From NCBI GenBank assembly GCA_945872355.1, contig CAMBZU010000010.1, forward strand, positions 1 to 57,715: DNA of 57,715 bases, written 5' to 3'. The first letter of the stretch is position 1. The number at the start of each line of letters is the position of its first letter. Shown here in pieces: positions 53,380-57,715 of this stretch. The position numbers and the translations under genes are program-made. The stretch is from Chitinophaga pinensis. Its GTDB lineage: Bacteria; Bacteroidota; Bacteroidia; UBA4408. The notes beneath the pieces are model-generated. The model saw only the letters and a program-made list of their open reading frames with translations, was not told the origin of the DNA and made no database searches.

Positions 53380-54807
53380 ATGAAATCAAATAAAAAAATG
53401 TACTTATGGTTAGCTGTTGTAAGCGATTTATTAGCTGCAGGCTTGGCTTGGACTTTTTTTTATGTGTTTAGAAAATCAGAAATAGAAACTGCAAAATTTG
53501 GCAAGGTTATTCCAATAGAATTTAATGATAATTTTTATACTGCGCTTGTTTTAATACCTTTATTTTGGCTTTTACTGTATAGTGTTATTGGCAGCTACAA
53601 AAATATTTTTAGAAAGTCGCGACTACGAGAATTAGGGCAGACCATACTCATTACTTTAATTGGTGTTATTGTTTTGTTTTTTGCCTTATTATTAGATGAT
53701 GAAATTTATTCTTACAAGGCCTATTATCGCTTATTTATTGCCTTGTTTCTTATTCATTTTGCATTCACTTTTTTCTTTCGCTTAATTATAGCAACAATAA
53801 TTGTAAAGCGTGTACATCAGCGCGTAATTTCTTTTCCTACAATTATTATTGGCAGCAATGCTAATGCGCTAAATCTTTACCGTGAAATTGAAGCACAAAC
53901 TAAATCATCAGGTAATAAATTTGTTGGTTTTGTGCATATCGAAAATAAAAATGGAAGTACGCATTTAATTGAAAAACACTTGGCTCATATAGGTGAATTG
54001 TCAGATGTTAGAGAAATAGTGGTGAGTAAAAATATTGAAGAAGTAATTATTGCCATTGAATCATCGGAACACGAGTTTTTAAAAGGCATGATTAATAGTT
54101 TGGAAGATTTGAATATCATCATAAAAATCATTCCAGATATGTATGATATATTAAGTGGTTCAGTAAAAATGACTTCAATTTTTGGTGCGCCTTTAATTGA
54201 AATTTCTCACAATATTATGCCTACCTGGCAGCGTGCACTTAAAAGAGTAATTGACGTCACTATTTCGATGATTGCACTTACATTTTTTTCACCTGTATTT
54301 ATTATCACAGCGCTTATAGTGAAGTTTACTTCAAAAGGTCCAGCACTTTATTCGCACGAAAGAATTGGCCTGCATGGCAAACCTTTTATGATACATAAAT
54401 TTAGGTCGATGTATACTGATGCTGAAAAGAATGGCCCCATGTTAAGTAGTAAAACAGATAGCCGTATTACAACATTTGGTAAATTTATGCGTAAGGTAAG
54501 GCTTGATGAAATACCTCAATTTTTTAATGTATTGATAGGGGAAATGAGCTTAGTAGGTCCTCGACCAGAGCGTCAACACTTTATTGATTTAATTACTAAA
54601 ACCGCACCTCATTATCGTCATTTAAACAAAGTTAAGCCCGGCATTACCAGTTGGGGACAGGTAAAATATGGTTATGCCGAAAATGTGGATGAAATGATTG
54701 AACGTTTGCGTTATGACATATTGTATATCGAAAATATGAGCCTTGCAGTAGATTTTAAAATTTTAATTTACACGGTGCTCATTGTGGTTCAGGGCAGAGG
54801 AAAATAG
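53380..54807 (+). CDS. Initiating polyprenyl glycosylphosphotransferase (WcaJ/WbaP type)
   Basis: Transfers a sugar 1-phosphate from a nucleotide sugar to undecaprenyl phosphate, the first step of exopolysaccharide or O-antigen repeat synthesis. Four membrane segments (about 10-30, 55-75, 88-106, 118-142), a CoA-binding-like domain (about 150-265), then the catalytic domain (about 287-470) with KFRSMYTDAEKNGP (340-353), the catalytic D376-E377 pair in RLDEIPQ, and SLVGPRPER (390-398). The sugar is not predictable. It is the third gene of the cluster and converges with the DUF4442 gene. Confidence 0.94.
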   Translation: MKSNKKMYLWLAVVSDLLAAGLAWTFFYVFRKSEIETAKFGKVIPIEFNDNFYTALVLIPLFWLLLYSVIGSYKNIFRKSRLRELGQTILITLIGVIVLFFALLLDDEIYSYKAYYRLFIALFLIHFAFTFFFRLIIATIIVKRVHQRVISFPTIIIGSNANALNLYREIEAQTKSSGNKFVGFVHIENKNGSTHLIEKHLAHIGELSDVREIVVSKNIEEVIIAIESSEHEFLKGMINSLEDLNIIIKIIPDMYDILSGSVKMTSIFGAPLIEISHNIMPTWQRALKRVIDVTISMIALTFFSPVFIITALIVKFTSKGPALYSHERIGLHGKPFMIHKFRSMYTDAEKNGPMLSSKTDSRITTFGKFMRKVRLDEIPQFFNVLIGEMSLVGPRPERQHFIDLITKTAPHYRHLNKVKPGITSWGQVKYGYAENVDEMIERLRYDILYIENMSLAVDFKILIYTVLIVVQGRGK

Positions 54808-55305
54808 CTAGCTTTTAAATTTCACACTCCATTCAAATTCAAAATTTGCCACCACCGTTCCATCTTGCATTTTACCTTCACTTGTAAGTATAATTTTAAC
54901 GGGTTCATTATTTTTTAATGATAATTGAATTGCACTTGCAATGATATCTTTTGGAGCACAAGTATAATACACATCTGCGTCAGCCTTTTTTATAAAAGTT
55001 GCGCTCATCGCTGTTACTAACATGGAGCATTTTTTACCTGTTTCTATCGTTTCTGCCATTAAAATTAAGCCGGTGCTTAACTCTGCTGCCATGCACTGCG
55101 CTGCAAAGTAAACTGAGCGAAATGGATTTTGAGTTCTGCGTGTAAAAGGCAGTTTAACGCTACAACTATTTCTATCAAATTGATTAACTTTAATTCCACT
55201 GAACCAAATCAATGGAATTTGAAAAAACATGAGAGATCTAAATTTAAAAGCGCTATTGGCTGCATTCTGAAATGAGATTGCTTTTGCATTATTGAATTGT
55301 CGCAT
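54808..55305 (-). CDS. DUF4442-type hotdog-fold protein (thioesterase-like)
   Basis: A soluble 165-residue protein using the ATG at 55303-55305 (MRQFNNAKAIS); an upstream ATG at 55359 would add 18 residues that look like leader translation. The body shows the hotdog pattern of DUF4442: WFSGIKVNQFD, PFTRRTQNPFRSVYFAAQCMAAELSTG (in part) and a final strand pair. Members resemble acyl-CoA thioesterases, but activity here is unproven. The stop directly abuts the transferase stop on the other strand. The gene lies 64 bases downstream of dabB. Confidence 0.75.
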   Translation of the reverse strand: MRQFNNAKAISFQNAANSAFKFRSLMFFQIPLIWFSGIKVNQFDRNSCSVKLPFTRRTQNPFRSVYFAAQCMAAELSTGLILMAETIETGKKCSMLVTAMSATFIKKADADVYYTCAPKDIIASAIQLSLKNNEPVKIILTSEGKMQDGTVVANFEFEWSVKFKS

Positions 55306-55369
55306 AAAATCTAAATAAAGTGTTAATTTACAAAAAAAAGAGTTATTGCATTCTTGCAATATTAAGCGA

Positions 55370-57241
55370 CTATGATGACTTGTATGCTATTGGATGATCT
55401 TGCTTTTGATTTGGCCCAAGAAACAATCTTGCATAAATTCTGAGTACAGATAATTCGAGCACCAAAAAACTGATTGAAGTTAAGATAATTAAAAGATGTT
55501 CATCATGATCAACATGACTAAACATTAAATCTATACCAATAAATGAAGGTGTAAAAGGCAATCCTACAAATACTAAACAAGTAAATAGAAACCAAAAGCC
55601 TAATCTTGGATGATGATAAATATGACCATAAAAATCATCCAAACTAACTTTCGATTCTACTTTTTTTAAATTCAACAAAATAAAATAACCAACTATAGAA
55701 GAAACCATCAAACCAGTGATGTAGATTAATATTTCTTTGTTTTCATATTTATCATTAAAATGTGCAATGGCAAGCACGGCAAAGGCCTGACTAAGCGAAA
55801 GAAGTTTCCAAGCATTGATTGCATTTCTTTTTTCTGCAAAAGAAACCAATATTAAGATAGTGCCAAAAATTGCAAAAAGTAAGTGAAGATATAAATCAGT
55901 TGTTGTTGGAATATGTGCTTCAAAATAAAGTAGTAATATACCTAAAATTAGCAATGAAAACATAATCCAAATGGAGATACTATTGGATAAAAAATTCATT
56001 TTGTGACCTAAAAATTTAAATGGGTTCCACAATACTTTTTTAAGTTTTTCATCCATATTCCATTCCTTAATACTTAGTATATATATGCTATTGTAAAGTT
56101 GTTTAAACTTAGACGTAGGATAATTATTAATACGAGGTACATAATTAAAAATTTGATCATGTATCATATATCCCAATACAGAAGGTGAAACTAGTAATTG
56201 ATAGGTTCTTAGAAAGGCATTTCCACTAAAATGCACTAAGGCTAAAATATGCCAACCCAATGCTACTTCAATAAACATAATGCCTATTTGTGCAATTGAA
56301 GCATAAGCTATTTGTGTTTTTACCGTAGATTGAACCCGAGCAATTAAACTAGCAATTATAACAGTAAGCACGCCAATAGAAATAACAATTGCTTTTATGG
56401 TTATAATGGTTGACCAATAGGTGTATGTTCTTAGCAATAAAAAAACACCTAAATGAACAGAAAGTGAGCCATAAAAAATTGCACTAGATGTTGTAGGACC
56501 TTCCATTGCTCTTGGTAACCAAGAAGAAAATGGAAATTGAGCAGATTTAATAGCAGCTGCAACTATCAACATAGAAATAAGAAAAAATACTGAATTATGA
56601 TTATCAGCAATGTGGCTTAGTACTAAAGCAGTATCATTAAGTTGATTAAAGGTAATATTTTGATGCCAAATATGATGACTAGTCCACAGGGAAAGTATTA
56701 AACAAATATCACCTAATCTAAACAAAGAGATGGCTTTTAGTGCATTCTTAACTGGTAAATACCTATCGCGATAAAAAGCAATGAGTAAAAATGAAGTGAT
56801 ACCTAAAAATTCCCAACCAATAAAAAGTGTTTCAAAATTGCCTGAAAAAACGGTGATGTTATAACCCAAAAAGAAGAGTAATACAGTGGAAAAAAAGCGT
56901 TTGTAGCCTTCATCTCTGTGCAAATAAAATCTACTAAAAATAATGACTAAAAAAGTTATTAATGAGCCTATTAAGGCGTAAACTAATGCAATTTTATCAA
57001 AATATAAATCTAAAAATATTTCAATATTATCTTCTTTAAAAAAGGTAAAAGACTTAAGGTCTAAAGTTGGCGCTCCTTCAAAAAGCCAATATAAAGAAAA
57101 CACAACACTTGCAGCCAAGTGAATTCCTATGGTACTTGTGGCTATTGTAGCAATTAATTTTTCTTGATTGTTTGCAAAAAAGAAAGCTAAAATGAAACCA
57201 AATAATGGAATAAAAATAAAAAGCGGTAGCAGTTGTTCCAT
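55370..57241 (-). CDS. dabB: DabB: NuoL-like membrane subunit of the inorganic carbon transporter
   Basis: A 623-residue membrane protein of the proton-conducting NuoL/MrpA family with about 15 helices. The proton-channel residues are visible: Glu in FIGWEFLGITSFLL (about 141-154) and Lys in AAIKSAQFPFSSWLPRAMEGPT (in part, about 228-248). It directly follows dabA (the TAG stop of dabA is followed at once by the ATG), and this pairing with a DUF2309 protein identifies it as DabB rather than a complex I subunit. DabAB couples ion flow to CO2 hydration, trapping bicarbonate in the cytoplasm. Confidence 0.88.
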   Translation of the reverse strand: MEQLLPLFIFIPLFGFILAFFFANNQEKLIATIATSTIGIHLAASVVFSLYWLFEGAPTLDLKSFTFFKEDNIEIFLDLYFDKIALVYALIGSLITFLVIIFSRFYLHRDEGYKRFFSTVLLFFLGYNITVFSGNFETLFIGWEFLGITSFLLIAFYRDRYLPVKNALKAISLFRLGDICLILSLWTSHHIWHQNITFNQLNDTALVLSHIADNHNSVFFLISMLIVAAAIKSAQFPFSSWLPRAMEGPTTSSAIFYGSLSVHLGVFLLLRTYTYWSTIITIKAIVISIGVLTVIIASLIARVQSTVKTQIAYASIAQIGIMFIEVALGWHILALVHFSGNAFLRTYQLLVSPSVLGYMIHDQIFNYVPRINNYPTSKFKQLYNSIYILSIKEWNMDEKLKKVLWNPFKFLGHKMNFLSNSISIWIMFSLLILGILLLYFEAHIPTTTDLYLHLLFAIFGTILILVSFAEKRNAINAWKLLSLSQAFAVLAIAHFNDKYENKEILIYITGLMVSSIVGYFILLNLKKVESKVSLDDFYGHIYHHPRLGFWFLFTCLVFVGLPFTPSFIGIDLMFSHVDHDEHLLIILTSISFLVLELSVLRIYARLFLGPNQKQDHPIAYKSS

Positions 57242-57715
57242 CTATTTTAAGTTTTGATGAAGATAAACAGGTAAATTTTCCTGTGTTGCATGCACTATAT
57301 GGTTTGTTTCCATTTCTTTAGCACCTTCAATAAGCGTGTTAACATCTTTAAAAAAATGTATTTCTTTAGCTAAGGTTTGATAAGGAACAAAATTGCCATC
57401 TTTAAAATAACTCAAAGAATTATTTGCTGGATTAACAGCTATTAGGTGCACCCATTCATTCTTGTACCATTCATACATCTCATCCGATGATTGAATTGTT
57501 TTAAGAATTACTTCAGGAAAATGCTCTACTATAATCATTAATCTTAATGGATCGTGTACTTCTATCATTTGCCAAGGCAAACCTGGACGCAAATCGCCAT
57601 CGCTGCTGTTTGCAACGCCAAAAAGGCCCACCACATTGTGCGGTAATTTTGTACCTGCTCCAAGTTTATGATTATCAACTCTCGAAAAATAATATTCTAA
57701 ATTAATACCACCACA
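57242..57715 (-). CDS. dabA: DabA (DUF2309) C-terminal part, cut by window edge
   Basis: The frame is open from base 57715 to a TAG at 57242-57244 (157 codons); the start and the zinc-binding carbonic-anhydrase-like core lie outside the window. The segment has the characteristic DUF2309 C-terminus: GGINLEYYFSRVDNHKLGAG, TKLPHNVVGLFGV, DLRPGLPWQMIEVHDPLRL and IIVEHFPEVIL. DabA is the cytoplasmic catalytic partner of DabB, converting CO2 to bicarbonate. The shorter ATG-started frame at 57634 is internal to this gene. Confidence 0.88.
   Translation of the reverse strand, partial: CGGINLEYYFSRVDNHKLGAGTKLPHNVVGLFGVANSSDGDLRPGLPWQMIEVHDPLRLMIIVEHFPEVILKTIQSSDEMYEWYKNEWVHLIAVNPANNSLSYFKDGNFVPYQTLAKEIHFFKDVNTLIEGAKEMETNHIVHATQENLPVYLHQNLK

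Noticed and set aside
57242..57634. A separate 130-residue gene
   Set aside because: The frame continues without a stop to the window edge and matches the DabA C-terminus, so the ATG is internal.

Overview
The window looks like a low-GC chromosome segment of a Bacteroidota bacterium. The evidence is an outer-membrane proteome typical of the phylum (TonB receptor with a carboxypeptidase-like N-terminus, PorT-type barrel, lipoproteins), a secreted protease with a type IX secretion (T9SS) sorting domain, a six-domain ribosomal protein S1, and many upstream regions carrying the TAnnTTTG -7 box of the phylum's primary sigma factor. No rRNA, tRNA, CRISPR array, phage or recognisable transposase was seen. 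Most of the window is ordinary core genome.

Layout. 1-680 is a cut-off outer-membrane barrel gene. 1014-15735 is a long minus-strand block: a membrane adenylate cyclase, dnaK, then pgi, an M42 peptidase, a T9SS-exported subtilisin, an RluA-type pseudouridine synthase, an M28 peptidase and a lipoprotein, with a TolA-like Ala/Lys coiled-coil protein ahead of pgi. 15911-20941 holds rocD, yebC, an orphan pabA/trpG amidotransferase and rpsA with a structured leader. 21241-22577 is a small cassette: one AAA_14/DUF4143 ATPase gene with a two-unit array of 32-bp repeats on each side; every unit carries the dyad TGTCA-N6-TGACA. 22851-25295 is a TonB receptor. 25362-30726 is a compact minus-strand operon, aspC-rfaE1-ubiE-porT-FAD oxidoreductase, joining LPS heptose and menaquinone synthesis with a T9SS barrel. 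31051-33812 encodes a membrane-anchored small protein, a stand-alone methylmalonyl-CoA mutase catalytic subunit, a minisatellite and a conserved small protein. 33828-37816 is prmC, a heptaheme cytochrome-TPR lipoprotein and mltG. 37884-44897 is a giant TPR/PD40/CRD/coiled-coil/SPOR envelope protein with plsY upstream.

45431-54807 is an exopolysaccharide assembly region: a Wzc-type tyrosine kinase and an ABC exporter/flippase, then (after an outer-membrane barrel and pcm on the other strand) a Gfo/Idh/MocA sugar dehydrogenase, a lipoprotein and the initiating polyprenyl glycosylphosphotransferase. The window ends in a minus-strand DabA-DabB pair for inorganic carbon uptake (dabA cut by the window edge) and a DUF4442 hotdog protein.

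The most interesting items are the repeat-flanked ATPase cassette, the giant protein that shares the N-terminal order of the T9SS component PorE but ends in SPOR-like repeats instead of OmpA, the DabAB pair, and a degenerate intergenic element at 18820-19047 that shares a core with 935-965.
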